Shown: piece after piece, positions 1-8,744 of the stretch
Numbering within the stretch: the first letter of the stretch is position 1
Layout: each line of letters begins with the position of its first letter
Assembly (NCBI GenBank): GCA_017405865.1
Contig: JAFQZN010000037.1
Coordinates: 1-40,982, forward strand
DNA: 40,982 nucleotides
Reading direction: 5' to 3'
Source of the DNA: Oscillospiraceae bacterium
GTDB lineage: Bacteria > Bacillota > Clostridia > Oscillospirales > Oscillospiraceae
Made by a program: the position numbers and the translations under genes
Notes under the pieces: model-generated
The model's database searches: none
Told to the model about the DNA's origin: nothing
Seen by the model: the letters and a program-made list of their open reading frames with translations, nothing else

Positions 1-234
1 CGTGACCGAGGGCGGGGATCGCAGCGAACGTTGAGTAGTCGCAGCGGCTGCAGGTCTGATAGGCGCTCCAGCCTGCTTCGGTGCAGGTCGGCGCTTTTGC
101 CGCATGGTTCTCATAGTCGTGACCGAGGGCGGGGATCGCCGCATACGTCGAGTAGTCACAGCGGCTGCAGGTCTGATAGGCATTCCAGCCTGCTTCGGTG
201 CAGGTCGCCGCCTTTGCCGCGTGGTTCTCATAGT
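1..234 (-). repeat. 117-bp tandem repeat inside the giant PHP protein gene
   Basis: Two head-to-tail units (1-117 and 118-234) each encode 39 residues with the pattern TCTEAGW.AYQTC.RCDY...IPALGHD. They agree at most bases. The array may continue past the left edge. Three more diverged CxxC/GH units lie between 235 and 850. Confidence 0.85.
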
Positions 235-3200
235 CGTGACCGAGTGCGGGGAGGGTCGTTTCGGAAAGCAGCTCGCCGCACAAATCGCAGATCAGCCTGT
301 CATAGCCCGCTGCGGTGCAGGTCGCATCCAGACGCTCGTGATAGGTGTTCCCGTGGTCGCAGGGCTGCTCACCCGTCGGAGGAAGCTGCTCCTTCCGCGT
401 CGCGCCGCAGCGCAGGCAGGTGTAGGTCTTGATGCCGGGCGTAGTTGCCGTCGGCTGGACTGTCACGACGCCCTCGTTCCACAGGTGTCCGAGCGCCGGG
501 AGCGTCGTTTCAGAGAGCAGTTCGCCGCAGTCGCTGCAGATCACCTTGTCATAGCCTGCCGTCGTGCAGGTGGGATCGAGATGCTCTGTGCGGGTGTTTT
601 CATGCACACAGGGCTTCGGGGCGATCGGCTCGGTCTTCGTTTCGCCGCAGCGTGTGCAGGTGTAGGTCATAACGCCCGGCTCCGTCACCGTCGGCGCCAG
701 CGTCACGACACCGTCGTCCCACAGGTGTCCGAGCGGATCAGTCTCGTTTCCGACGTAGGAGTAGCCGCAAATCTCACAGGTATAGGTGGTGTAGCCGCCG
801 GCCGTACAGGTCGGCTCCGTAACGGTCTCGGCGAATTCGTGCTCGCACTCCTCCGCGATCAGCACGACCTCGTCGCAGTCGCGCACACGCAGGCAGCAGG
901 TGGAAACGTCGCTGCCTGCCTCCGGGTGCATGAAGCACAGACCGACTGCACTGACGACCGCGCCCTCCGTGCAGAAGTCTGCAAGGTCGTTGCGGCCCGT
1001 CGTGCCGGAATAGATATAGCCGTCAATGAAGATCGTGGCAACGCCGCTGCTGTCCTTGAGGCGGAGCTGCGTGACCGCGCCGCCCTGATAGAGCACTTCG
1101 GTGACAACGCCCTGCGTCTTGATGAGCTGACCGCCGCTTTTGGCATAGTCCATCGCGTCGGCGCACTGCAGGCTCTTCGGAGCAAGGACGTTCAGATTCT
1201 CGCTGTCGAGAACCGTTAGGCGCAGAACCTGAATTTCAATATCGTCCTGATAGGCGTCCTTGTAGCCGACAATGCGCACCTTCGTGCCGATCTCCAGTCC
1301 GTCGGCGGCGTAGGGGTAGACCGTGACGCCGCCGGTTTCATCCTGCACGTAGATCGTATCGAAGAACTTGGTCTTGTCGTTGGCGGTGCCGTTCGTGACC
1401 CAGCCCTCGATGCAGAAGACCTCGCCCATTTCGCCCTGCCGCATCTCGGCGATCGGCGTGACGGGCAGCGGCGCGCCGACGCCTGCCAGAATGTTCTGCA
1501 TCAGGACGCCGTTGAGCTTCAGCTCGTTTTCATCCGTTTCCATATTGAAGTCGGACATAAACACGCCGCCGGAGACGAAGATGTGACCGCCCGCCTTGGT
1601 GTCCTGCACCACGGTTTCGATCACGTCGCCGGGCTGCTGCACATAGAGCAGCTCCTCGGAATTGACGGATACGCCGTCGTCTGTTTTGGTGTCCAGAGAG
1701 AAGGTTTCGGCGTTGCCCCAGATCAGCTTCTGCGCGGGATAGACCGCAGCGGTTTCCGCGTTATTGCCGATATTGACCGAGCAGGCGGAATAGACCTCAA
1801 AGCCCATGTCGGCTCTTGCTCCTGCCAACCATGGGGAGGCAGCGTCGAAGTTTTTCAGCTCCGGCGAATAGTTGACCGCGCCGTTGTCGCGCAGCTCGCC
1901 GACCTCGTCCGAGCGGAGCCGGACGGTCGAGCCCATGGCGGCGAGGAGCTTATTCATCTCCGTGTGCGTCTGGCAGGCGGTGGAGTCGTTGAAATCCGCG
2001 CTGCCGCACAGGACGACGGAGCCGCCGCCTGCGACGTAGTCTGCAACCATGGATACGAAGGCGTCGTCAAAGTGGCTCGTGTAGTAGCCGGACATCGTGC
2101 GCTTTGCAGGAGACGTGAGGATCAGCAGCTGGCAGTCATCCAGCATTGTCTTCGTGATTCTGTCTGTCACCACTCTGACGCGGGCGAAGCTTTTCACGCC
2201 CAGCTGCACAACCTTCGAGACGTTTCCGGAATAGCTGCCAGTCACGTAGTCGTTATAGTGTGTGCCGTCGATGATGACGTTGGAGATCATCGCCTCGGGC
2301 AGGAATTCCATCTGCAGAACGCCGTTGTACTGCTTGTCTGCGCCGTTGTAAACGCCGTTGACCGTGGCGTTCAGGATCACCGTGCCGACGCCGCCGTAGG
2401 TGAAAGGGAAGCTGTAGGACGCGGTTGTGTGCGCGGCAAGCACGGTCAGGCCGTTTGCCGCGAGGTTGACCGTGTGGACGGTCTGCCCGTCCAAGGTGAA
2501 CAGGATAGAGCTGATCGTCAGATCGTAATCCTCGTCGTTGTAGAGGTTCAGCGTGATATTCATTTCCTCGTCCCGGATCGGAATATCGGCGTCGGTCGTG
2601 ACGTCCTTGATGCCGATTGCCTCCACCTCACCGATCCAGACCGGAGCGGTCACGGCGATATTGCCGTCGGCCTGCGTCAGGCGCAGATAGTAGTAGGAAT
2701 AGCTTGCGCTCAAATCGAACTCCACGGTGGATTCCCGCACCGGGACGGATTTGGAGGCAGCGACGATGCCGCCGTTGACCAGAACGTCCACCTTGACAGA
2801 GCCGGTGTCGGTCGGGTCGGAAAGAACCGCCTTCAGATGGACGGTATCCTCCACGTCCTCGCTCGTGAGGATCGTTCCCATTTCATAGTTGTCCAGCGTG
2901 TAGTAGATGCTGAAATCGTTGTCCTCCGTCGCGTAGACGCGGCGGTTTCTCATTGCGTCGTAGATATTGTTTCTCGTCAGACTGTCGGCCATAATGACGC
3001 TGCGCGCCGTGTTGGAGTCGCCCCAATGGCCCTTGTGGTTGTCCTGATTGTTGGTCGGCGCGACGTGCCAGCCGAGGTCGAGCGCTCTGGTGTATTCCTC
3101 GTAGGACGGGAAATAGCCGGAGGAGCCGATCGTTCCCTCGCCGTTGCCCACCTCGATGATGGTAATGAGCTCGTCGATGACCTCGTCGTAATAGGCGTAG

Positions 3201-6200
3201 TCCTCGAACGTGCCGAAGGTCGTGCCGGGGTGGTTGAACTGACTTAAGGAGTTGGCGTCGCTCTTCAGGGCGGAATAATAATTGCTCAAAGCAGTCGCAT
3301 AGGAGGCAAACTCCGTCTGCGTCCTGCTCTGGAAGCCTGCGGTGTTGTAGGTGTTGATATGACCGAGACCGTTCGACCACGTCATCTCGAAGCCGTACAG
3401 ACCGACGAAGTCTTCGCGCGTGTACTTATCGGCAAGCTCGTGACCGTAGACCCACTTCGAGGAGGCGGAGCCGTCATGGATGGACGCCGCCAGATCGTTG
3501 TCAAAGGCGTTGGAGTGGTCGGTGACGGCGAGGAAGTCCAGATTGTCCACCTCATTGGCGGCGTGGTAGAAGGCCTCCTCGCAGGAGCCCGCGCCGTCGG
3601 AGAGGTTCGTGTGGCTGTGGAGCTGCCCAAAGTAGAGGTTATAGAATTCGTTCATGCGCCGCGTGAAGGTCAGAACGGAGATCGGGCTTTTGACGTAGCC
3701 CTCCTTCGTGCCCATGACCATCACGGTGCAGTCGTTTTCCAGCAGCGCCTCGGTCAGCACCGGCTTGTCAGCAGGATCGTAGATGTCCCAGTTCTCGCCT
3801 TGATCGAACGAATACTGGATGGTCGCGCCCTCCGTCGCGCAGGTGAATTTGATCTCCGTGCCTGCCGGCACTGCGCCGCCGTTCGGCTTTGCCTTGACGG
3901 GCGCCACCTGCGCCTGCGCGAAGTAGTAATAGGTCTTGACGGAGTCGTATTCGGTATGCGGGCTGTCCGACCACACCTTGACCAGCGCCGGGAAAGCGTC
4001 CAGTACCGGCGGGTTGGCCGGATCGTAGACCTGTACCGTCCTGCCGTAATCCAGCGAGTAGTAGATCGTCGCGTCGTCCGTGGCGCAGTGGAGGATCAGC
4101 TGCTGCCCGGCAGGGACGCTGCTGGGCAGGTCGCTTCTGACCCAGTCGGATATTCCCGTGTGGATCATCGGGCAGCCGGTCAGCTCCACCGTGTCGATGC
4201 GGACGGAGGAGATCTTGCTGACCGCAGTGACCGTCTCACCGGCCGCGTTGACCGACGGGGTCTGGCGGGTGCGGGAGGCGTAGAGGCGGATATAGAGCGT
4301 TTCGGCATTTTCGCAGCCCTTCGGCACGTCCAGCTCAACGGAGACGTAGCTGCCGCCGACGTCCATCGGGATGAAGCCGCCGACCACGTCGCCCTCACCG
4401 GAGACGTCGTAGGTCGCGCCGCCGTAGCCGTAGCCCGTGTAGGCGTAGCTGTAATGGCCGTTGCCGAAGTTCATGAATTCCTCGCCGTCCGTGGAATAGC
4501 GGGCGGTGAAGCCGCTGGGTCCCGCGTTGGAAACGCGCAGACGGAAGGACAGCCCCAGCGCGGTGTACTTCGCCGTAGAGACCTTCATCTGCAGATAGTC
4601 GTCCGTCGGGATCAGAATCTCAACTTCGTTGCCGTCCTCATCCACCTCGGTGTCCGGCGCGCCGTCGCCGTCTTCATCCACCGTCGTTTCGCCCGAGCCC
4701 ATGCAGGGGCTTTTGCTGCCGAGGTAGTAGTTCGTGGAGTTGGTCGAGGAGGTGGAGAAGCCCGGTGTGATGTCCACGCCGCCGACGTTAACGGTCATCA
4801 CCGCCTGCCCGTCCATGCGGTCGTTTGCGGTGATCAGATCGCCGTAGACCTTCAGGTCGCCGGCATAGTTCGCGTTGCCGCCCCAGGAGGCGATGACGCG
4901 GCGATCGTCTTCGATATAAGTAAAATCGGTCACGCCTGCAGAAGCGTCGTCGTCGGGAAGGAACACATCCTCCGCGTGATACGTCTGCGGCCAGCTCCAG
5001 TCAGCGGGATACTGCGCCTCGGCAGGATCGCTCTCGTGTCCGGCGCCGGTCAAGCCGAAGATCGCGACGTTGTTGATTTTGTTGCTGCCGCCGTTTTTGA
5101 TCACGTCGCCCTTGATGGATTCGTCGTCTGCAACGACCACGCGGATCACGAGATTTCTGCTCTGCGCGGCGTCGGGAAGATCGACGATATAGTTTTTCAA
5201 GGAGCCGGTGATCGTGAGCTGTGCGAACTCCACCCACGTCTGGCCGAGGTCGGTGGAATAGCGCAGAGACAGATTCTTCGGACCGGTCGAGGACGAGCCG
5301 ATCCGCATCTGGAAGGTCATGGACGTGCAGCCGGAGGTGTTGGCGACCACCTGCCAGTAGGCGTTGGTCGTCCAGCCCGTCTGGCTGAGCGCCTTGGAAA
5401 CGTAGGAGCAATAGGCGCTCGTAATGTGCGAGAGCGTTCCCCAGCCGGTCGTCGCGGCGGCGGGCAGAACCGAAGCGTCTTCAAATTTCCACGCCGCGAT
5501 CGCCTCGCCGATCACGTCGGCGTTGATAAAGCCCTCGTCGATGTCCTCCTGTGCAGGCTTGTAGTCGGCAGGATAGGTCGGACTGACGGGATCCGGCGCG
5601 TGCGAACCCGTCATGGAGCCTGTCAGATAGACCATGTTGATCTTGCTGTTGCCGCCGGAGGCGATCGTCGCGGGCGTCGCGTCAGTCGCCTTGACGCTCT
5701 GGTTGCTTGTCACGATGAGGCGGAACATGCAGTTTGCCGCCTGCGCCGCGTCGGGGACGGGGAAGGTATAGTTTTCCAGCGCGGAGGTCAGGCGGATCTC
5801 CTCGCCCGCCTGCGTCCAGGTCGCGCCGTTGTCCGTCGAATACTGCATGGCGAAGTCGCGTGGGCCGGTCGAGGACGAGCCGAGCTTTGCCGTCAGCTTC
5901 ATGTTGGTATAGCCCGAGGTGTTGGCGATCAGCAGCCAGCTGGAGCCGACCTCCCAGCCTTTGATCGCCAGACCGCCGCCCGTATAGGCAGGACCCGTCG
6001 TAATGGAGTTTGCAAGATAGCCCCAGCCCTTGACCGCGCCGGCGGGCAGGGACTTGGCTTCCTCGAAGTTCCAGCCGACGAAGGCGTCCGACGGGATGGC
6101 GTCCGAGGCGGTGTCGCCGTAGCCGTCCGGCCAGGTGGGGGCGGTGGGATTCGGCGTATGATTTTCACCGGGCAGGCCGGTCAGGGTCACGTGATTGATG

Positions 6201-7261
6201 CGGCTGGTGCATTGGGTTCTGTTGATGCTGCCGCCGTTCAGCGCGGTATCGCTGTCGACGCGGAAGCGGACGAGCAGATTCGCGCTCTGCGCCTCCTCCG
6301 GCAGGTGGATCGTCTGATGCTGGAGCTTCGTGGTGCTGTTTGCCAGATGATAGCTCTGCACCCAGACCCAGGTTTCACCGAGGTCTATGGAATATTCTAC
6401 CGCCCAGTCTGCAGGGCCGGTGCCGGAGGACAGGACGTCCGCCTCCAGAACGAGGTCTGCGCAGTCGGAGGTGTTGAACACCATGCACCAGTTGTGCCCG
6501 ACGCCCCATTTCTTCACGCTCATCGCAATGAGCTTTTCATCCTTCTCGCTGACGAGCTTGACCTCGCCGGAGGCGGTGGTGTTCAGGTAGCCCCACCCTT
6601 CCGTCGCAGGCGTGGGGAAGGAATCGGGATGGTCTTCCACGGTAAAGTGGAAGGCGGTCAGCGTCTGATAGCCGGACTCCATGACGTAGAGGCGGATGAA
6701 GGAGATCTTGTTGGTGCCGCTGCCGCCCACCGTCGTATAGGCGCTGCTGACCGGAACGTTGTCCGCCGGAGTCAGGTGGATCATCAGGTTCTCGCTGATC
6801 GCATCCTCCGGGAATTCGATCGAGGGCTTCTCCGTCGTGCTTGCGTCTGTAATGGAATAGGCGCCCGCCGTCTTCCAGGTATCGCCCGCGTCGGTCGAGT
6901 AGATGACGTTCCAGTTTTTCGGACCCGTCGCAGAGCCCTGCACGCGCAGCTCCAGCACCAGATGGCTCTTGCCGCCGGTGTCGATGCCGGACAGCTGCCA
7001 GTAGGAATTTGGCACATTCCACTTGTTGTGCGAAAAATAGCCCGTGGAGTTGGCGGCGAGCGCGTCGCCGGAGGAATGGGACAGGTAGCCCGTGCCGGTC
7101 GTCGCGGGAACGTCGACCTTTTCCGCCGTCTTGTCGTTGTACTCCCATGCAACGATGATCTTTGACGCCTCGACCGCCATGGCGGAAATCGGCAGCATCG
7201 TCAGAAGGATCGTCAACAGCAGCACGAACGCAAGAGCTCTCCTGTGCAAACTGTGTTTCAT
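1..7261 (-). CDS. Giant secreted multidomain protein with PHP (CehA/McbA-like) metallohydrolase domain, 3' end beyond the window
   Basis: The frame is open without a stop from the ATG at 7261 to the left edge, giving at least 2420 residues; the C-terminus is missing. The start has GGAGG six bases upstream. Residues 1-29 are a signal peptide. About 38-1050 hold five related beta-sandwich-like modules of roughly 190 residues (shared pattern W.YST.GxTW and SSSTGP). Residues 1048-1200 resemble two chitobiase C-terminal (CHB_HEX_C) modules. About 1207-1480 are a PHP domain: HSHTNLSDG near 1214, TDHS near 1247, FNHPGT near 1341 and NNQDNHK near 1404 supply the expected metal ligands. A glutamine-amidotransferase-like beta-alpha segment (about 1710-1790), two OB-fold-like segments (about 1935-2135) and five CxxC...GH repeats (2138 to the edge) follow. 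The protein is probably a surface or extracellular phosphoesterase, perhaps anchored by SLH domains beyond the edge as in the other giant protein. The substrate is unknown. Confidence 0.9.
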   Translation of the reverse strand, partial: MKHSLHRRALAFVLLLTILLTMLPISAMAVEASKIIVAWEYNDKTAEKVDVPATTGTGYLSHSSGDALAANSTGYFSHNKWNVPNSYWQLSGIDTGGKSHLVLELRVQGSATGPKNWNVIYSTDAGDTWKTAGAYSITDASTTEKPSIEFPEDAISENLMIHLTPADNVPVSSAYTTVGGSGTNKISFIRLYVMESGYQTLTAFHFTVEDHPDSFPTPATEGWGYLNTTASGEVKLVSEKDEKLIAMSVKKWGVGHNWCMVFNTSDCADLVLEADVLSSGTGPADWAVEYSIDLGETWVWVQSYHLANSTTKLQHQTIHLPEEAQSANLLVRFRVDSDTALNGGSINRTQCTSRINHVTLTGLPGENHTPNPTAPTWPDGYGDTASDAIPSDAFVGWNFEEAKSLPAGAVKGWGYLANSITTGPAYTGGGLAIKGWEVGSSWLLIANTSGYTNMKLTAKLGSSSTGPRDFAMQYSTDNGATWTQAGEEIRLTSALENYTFPVPDAAQAANCMFRLIVTSNQSVKATDATPATIASGGNSKINMVYLTGSMTGSHAPDPVSPTYPADYKPAQEDIDEGFINADVIGEAIAAWKFEDASVLPAAATTGWGTLSHITSAYCSYVSKALSQTGWTTNAYWQVVANTSGCTSMTFQMRIGSSSTGPKNLSLRYSTDLGQTWVEFAQLTITGSLKNYIVDLPDAAQSRNLVIRVVVADDESIKGDVIKNGGSNKINNVAIFGLTGAGHESDPAEAQYPADWSWPQTYHAEDVFLPDDDASAGVTDFTYIEDDRRVIASWGGNANYAGDLKVYGDLITANDRMDGQAVMTVNVGGVDITPGFSTSSTNSTNYYLGSKSPCMGSGETTVDEDGDGAPDTEVDEDGNEVEILIPTDDYLQMKVSTAKYTALGLSFRLRVSNAGPSGFTARYSTDGEEFMNFGNGHYSYAYTGYGYGGATYDVSGEGDVVGGFIPMDVGGSYVSVELDVPKGCENAETLYIRLYASRTRQTPSVNAAGETVTAVSKISSVRIDTVELTGCPMIHTGISDWVRSDLPSSVPAGQQLILHCATDDATIYYSLDYGRTVQVYDPANPPVLDAFPALVKVWSDSPHTEYDSVKTYYYFAQAQVAPVKAKPNGGAVPAGTEIKFTCATEGATIQYSFDQGENWDIYDPADKPVLTEALLENDCTVMVMGTKEGYVKSPISVLTFTRRMNEFYNLYFGQLHSHTNLSDGAGSCEEAFYHAANEVDNLDFLAVTDHSNAFDNDLAASIHDGSASSKWVYGHELADKYTREDFVGLYGFEMTWSNGLGHINTYNTAGFQSRTQTEFASYATALSNYYSALKSDANSLSQFNHPGTTFGTFEDYAYYDEVIDELITIIEVGNGEGTIGSSGYFPSYEEYTRALDLGWHVAPTNNQDNHKGHWGDSNTARSVIMADSLTRNNIYDAMRNRRVYATEDNDFSIYYTLDNYEMGTILTSEDVEDTVHLKAVLSDPTDTGSVKVDVLVNGGIVAASKSVPVRESTVEFDLSASYSYYYLRLTQADGNIAVTAPVWIGEVEAIGIKDVTTDADIPIRDEEMNITLNLYNDEDYDLTISSILFTLDGQTVHTVNLAANGLTVLAAHTTASYSFPFTYGGVGTVILNATVNGVYNGADKQYNGVLQMEFLPEAMISNVIIDGTHYNDYVTGSYSGNVSKVVQLGVKSFARVRVVTDRITKTMLDDCQLLILTSPAKRTMSGYYTSHFDDAFVSMVADYVAGGGSVVLCGSADFNDSTACQTHTEMNKLLAAMGSTVRLRSDEVGELRDNGAVNYSPELKNFDAASPWLAGARADMGFEVYSACSVNIGNNAETAAVYPAQKLIWGNAETFSLDTKTDDGVSVNSEELLYVQQPGDVIETVVQDTKAGGHIFVSGGVFMSDFNMETDENELKLNGVLMQNILAGVGAPLPVTPIAEMRQGEMGEVFCIEGWVTNGTANDKTKFFDTIYVQDETGGVTVYPYAADGLEIGTKVRIVGYKDAYQDDIEIQVLRLTVLDSENLNVLAPKSLQCADAMDYAKSGGQLIKTQGVVTEVLYQGGAVTQLRLKDSSGVATIFIDGYIYSGTTGRNDLADFCTEGAVVSAVGLCFMHPEAGSDVSTCCLRVRDCDEVVLIAEECEHEFAETVTEPTCTAGGYTTYTCEICGYSYVGNETDPLGHLWDDGVVTLAPTVTEPGVMTYTCTRCGETKTEPIAPKPCVHENTRTEHLDPTCTTAGYDKVICSDCGELLSETTLPALGHLWNEGVVTVQPTATTPGIKTYTCLRCGATRKEQLPPTGEQPCDHGNTYHERLDATCTAAGYDRLICDLCGELLSETTLPALGHDYENHAAKAATCTEAGWNAYQTCSRCDYSTYAAIPALGHDYENHAAKAPTCTEAGWSAYQTCSRCDYSTFAAIPALGH

Positions 7262-7292
7262 AACGTTGCCTCCGTTTATACTTATTCACTTC

Positions 7293-7321
7293 ATTTTATC
7301 ACAAAATATCCATGATTTACA
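7293..7321 (-). promoter_or_regulatory. Possible promoter of the giant PHP protein gene
   Basis: On the minus strand TGTAAA (7321-7316), 17 bases, then TAAAAT (7298-7293), about 32 bases before the ATG. The -35 is weak. It is the only promoter-like pair I see between the peptide-gene terminator and this start. Confidence 0.4.
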
Positions 7322-7380
7322 GTTTATCTGTATTTTTATTCGTAGATTTTTCAGCTGCTTTCTTATGCAAAAACGACAAA

Positions 7381-7411
7381 AACACCTTCGGCAATTACTG
7401 CCAAAGGTGTT
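7381..7411 (-). terminator. Intrinsic terminator after the DPT-repeat peptide gene
   Basis: A 12-bp stem with one mismatch (arms 7381-7393 and 7399-7411) is followed on the minus strand by TTTTTG and more T-rich sequence. It closes the adenosine deaminase-peptide unit and isolates it from the giant gene. The left arm can instead pair perfectly over 10 bp with 7428-7437, the last codons of the peptide gene. Confidence 0.8.
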
Positions 7412-7423
7412 TTGCGCCGAACA

Positions 7424-7633
7424 TCAGCCGAAGGTGTCTTCCGGAAGGACGATGCCGCCGCCGGGTGCGGTCGGATCGGTCGCAGTGGTCACAGTAGTCG
7501 GATCGGTGGCTCTCGTCGGGTCGGTCGCCTTCGTCGGATCGTGCGCCGTAGTGGGGCCGACGCCGCTGGTTGCCAGAACGTCACTGACCAGGAGAGGCTC
7601 AAATTCCAGCTCCGGGGCTTGATATTGCTTCAT
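7424..7633 (-). CDS. Small peptide with DPT repeats, unknown function
   Basis: This is a 69-residue peptide if translation starts at the second ATG (7633), which sits nine bases from AAAGGAG; the first ATG (7639) is only three bases from it. The N-terminus, MKQYQAPELEFEPLLVSDVL followed by ATSG, resembles the short 'MKxYxxPxxE...DVxxTSG' peptides that are common and uncharacterised in gut Clostridia; I recall that resemblance and have not searched it. The rest is low complexity: DPTKAT, DPTRAT, DPTTVT and DPTAP, then GGGIVLPEDTFG. There is no cysteine, no membrane segment and no classical signal peptide. The gene lies 27 bases behind adenosine deaminase and ahead of a terminator, so it is probably the second gene of that transcript. 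A modified or exported peptide precursor is possible but unsupported. Confidence 0.65.
   Translation of the reverse strand: MKQYQAPELEFEPLLVSDVLATSGVGPTTAHDPTKATDPTRATDPTTVTTATDPTAPGGGIVLPEDTFG
7470..7550 (-). repeat. 18-bp coding repeat in the DPT peptide gene
   Basis: On the plus strand, GTCGGATCGGT-type 18-mers at 7497-7514, 7515-7532 and 7533-7550, with a further copy at 7470-7487 set off by a 9-base interruption. Each unit encodes six residues of the form DPTxAT. Copy number could vary by slippage. Confidence 0.7.
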
Positions 7634-7666
7634 TCTCATTGACTCCTTTCAAGGGAAGGTATGTAC

Positions 7667-8641
7667 TTATGCGAGCTTTTGCAGCAGGGCCTTCTTTTCC
7701 TCCTCCGAAACGAAAGCGCCGTTGATCGCATTCTCGTCCATGCGGAGGAACTCCGCATCCGTGAAGCCCATCGCGCTTGCGATGACCGCATGCTCGCGCT
7801 GCAGGGTGGTATCCGAGCAGGACATGTTGTCCGTATTGACCGTCACGGCGATGCCGCGATCGAAGAACGGGCGGATCGGGTGATCCTTCGCGTCCAGCAC
7901 CGCCTTGGTCTGCAGATTGCTGACGACACACGCCTCCACGACGGTCTGCGTTCTTGCAAGCAGATCCATCACGCTTTCGCTCTTGATCGCGCCGCAGCCG
8001 TGGCCGACGCGCCTTGCGCCAAGCTCAATGGCCTTGCGGACGTTTTCCGGATCGCCGCACTCGCCTGCGTGGATGGTATAGGGTACCTGCTCGCGCTGCA
8101 GGTCGCGGAAGAGATCGTAATACGTCTCGATCGGCACGCTGCCCTCCGCACCGGCAAGGTCGGCTCCGACAACGCCGTACCCTATGTATTTTTTCGCAAG
8201 CTCCACCGTCTCGGCATTGCCCTCGCCGCCGATCATGGAGCAAAGGAGCAGTCCTGCGCGGATGGTCGGGAAGTCCTTCTGCGCCTGCTCTACGCCGCGG
8301 ATCGTGCTTCTGAGCACCTGCTCCTGCGAAAGGCCCTTGCGGGTATGAAGCTGCGGCGCAAAGCGGATCTCCGTATAGACCAGTCCCTGCGCCGCCAGGC
8401 GCTCGACCAGATCGTACGCTGCGCGCTCCATCGCGTATTCCGTCTGCAGCACCTGCGTAGGCAGCTCGAAGCGCTTCAGATATTCCACCAGACTGGTGCA
8501 GTGATCCGGTACGCGGATGCTGTCGCGGATCTGCGCGAGCGGCATCGTTTTGCCGTCGCGGGCGAGCAGCTCAATGATCACGTCTTCCGACAGTGAGCCG
8601 TCCAGATGCAGATGCAGATCGACCTTGCCTTGATACATCAT
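7667..8641 (-). CDS. add: Adenosine deaminase
   Basis: A 324-residue enzyme that hydrolyses adenosine to inosine and ammonia in cytosolic purine salvage. The amidohydrolase-fold signatures are all present: HLHLDGSL near the N-terminus (two zinc histidines), TIHAGE (zinc histidine and catalytic glutamate), RVGHG, and NTDN (zinc aspartate). The asparagine after that aspartate is, as far as I recall, usual in Firmicutes members, so I do not read it as a defect. The frame stays open upstream to a TTG at 8728, but GGGAGG lies just before the ATG pair at 8641/8638. The methionine at 8641 is chosen here; 8638 has slightly better spacing. A promoter at 8699-8728 drives it, and the small peptide gene follows 27 bases downstream. 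The other PnrA-like nucleoside-binding candidate lies far away at 31-37 kb. Confidence 0.95.
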   Translation of the reverse strand: MMYQGKVDLHLHLDGSLSEDVIIELLARDGKTMPLAQIRDSIRVPDHCTSLVEYLKRFELPTQVLQTEYAMERAAYDLVERLAAQGLVYTEIRFAPQLHTRKGLSQEQVLRSTIRGVEQAQKDFPTIRAGLLLCSMIGGEGNAETVELAKKYIGYGVVGADLAGAEGSVPIETYYDLFRDLQREQVPYTIHAGECGDPENVRKAIELGARRVGHGCGAIKSESVMDLLARTQTVVEACVVSNLQTKAVLDAKDHPIRPFFDRGIAVTVNTDNMSCSDTTLQREHAVIASAMGFTDAEFLRMDENAINGAFVSEEEKKALLQKLA

Positions 8642-8698
8642 GATTCCTCCCGTGCCGATTTCGGCAGTTTTCGTCATTATATCACAAGCAGTCCGGTT

Positions 8699-8728
8699 TT
8701 CATAGCATATTTTTTGCGAATTTGTCAA
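8699..8728 (-). promoter_or_regulatory. Promoter of adenosine deaminase
   Basis: Minus-strand TTGACA (8728-8723), 18-base spacer, TGC extension and TATGAA (8704-8699). The -35 overlaps the T-run that follows the small hairpin at the end of selD. Confidence 0.75.
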
Positions 8729-8729
8729 A

Positions 8730-8744
8730 AAGCTGCCGCAGCTT
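8730..8744 (-). terminator. Short hairpin at the selD stop codon
   Basis: A 6-bp stem (AAGCTG / CAGCTT) with a three-base loop overlaps the selD stop and is followed on the minus strand by a short T-run. It is compact and might terminate only weakly. Confidence 0.45.

Noticed and set aside
1-234. CRISPR array suggested by repeated units at the left edge
   Set aside because: The units are contiguous, 117 bp, in frame and encode a protein repeat; there are no spacers.
1583-7165. Long plus-strand open frames opposite the giant PHP gene
   Set aside because: They are arginine/valine/histidine-rich antisense shadows of a GC-rich coding strand, without family motifs or ribosome binding sites.
7667-8641. 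Asp-to-Asn change after the zinc aspartate of adenosine deaminase (NTDN)
   Set aside because: I recall the same residue in many Firmicutes adenosine deaminases, so it is not a sign of inactivation.
8642-8728. Longer adenosine deaminase starting at a TTG at 8728
   Set aside because: That codon is part of the promoter -35 box, and the good ribosome binding site stands before 8641.
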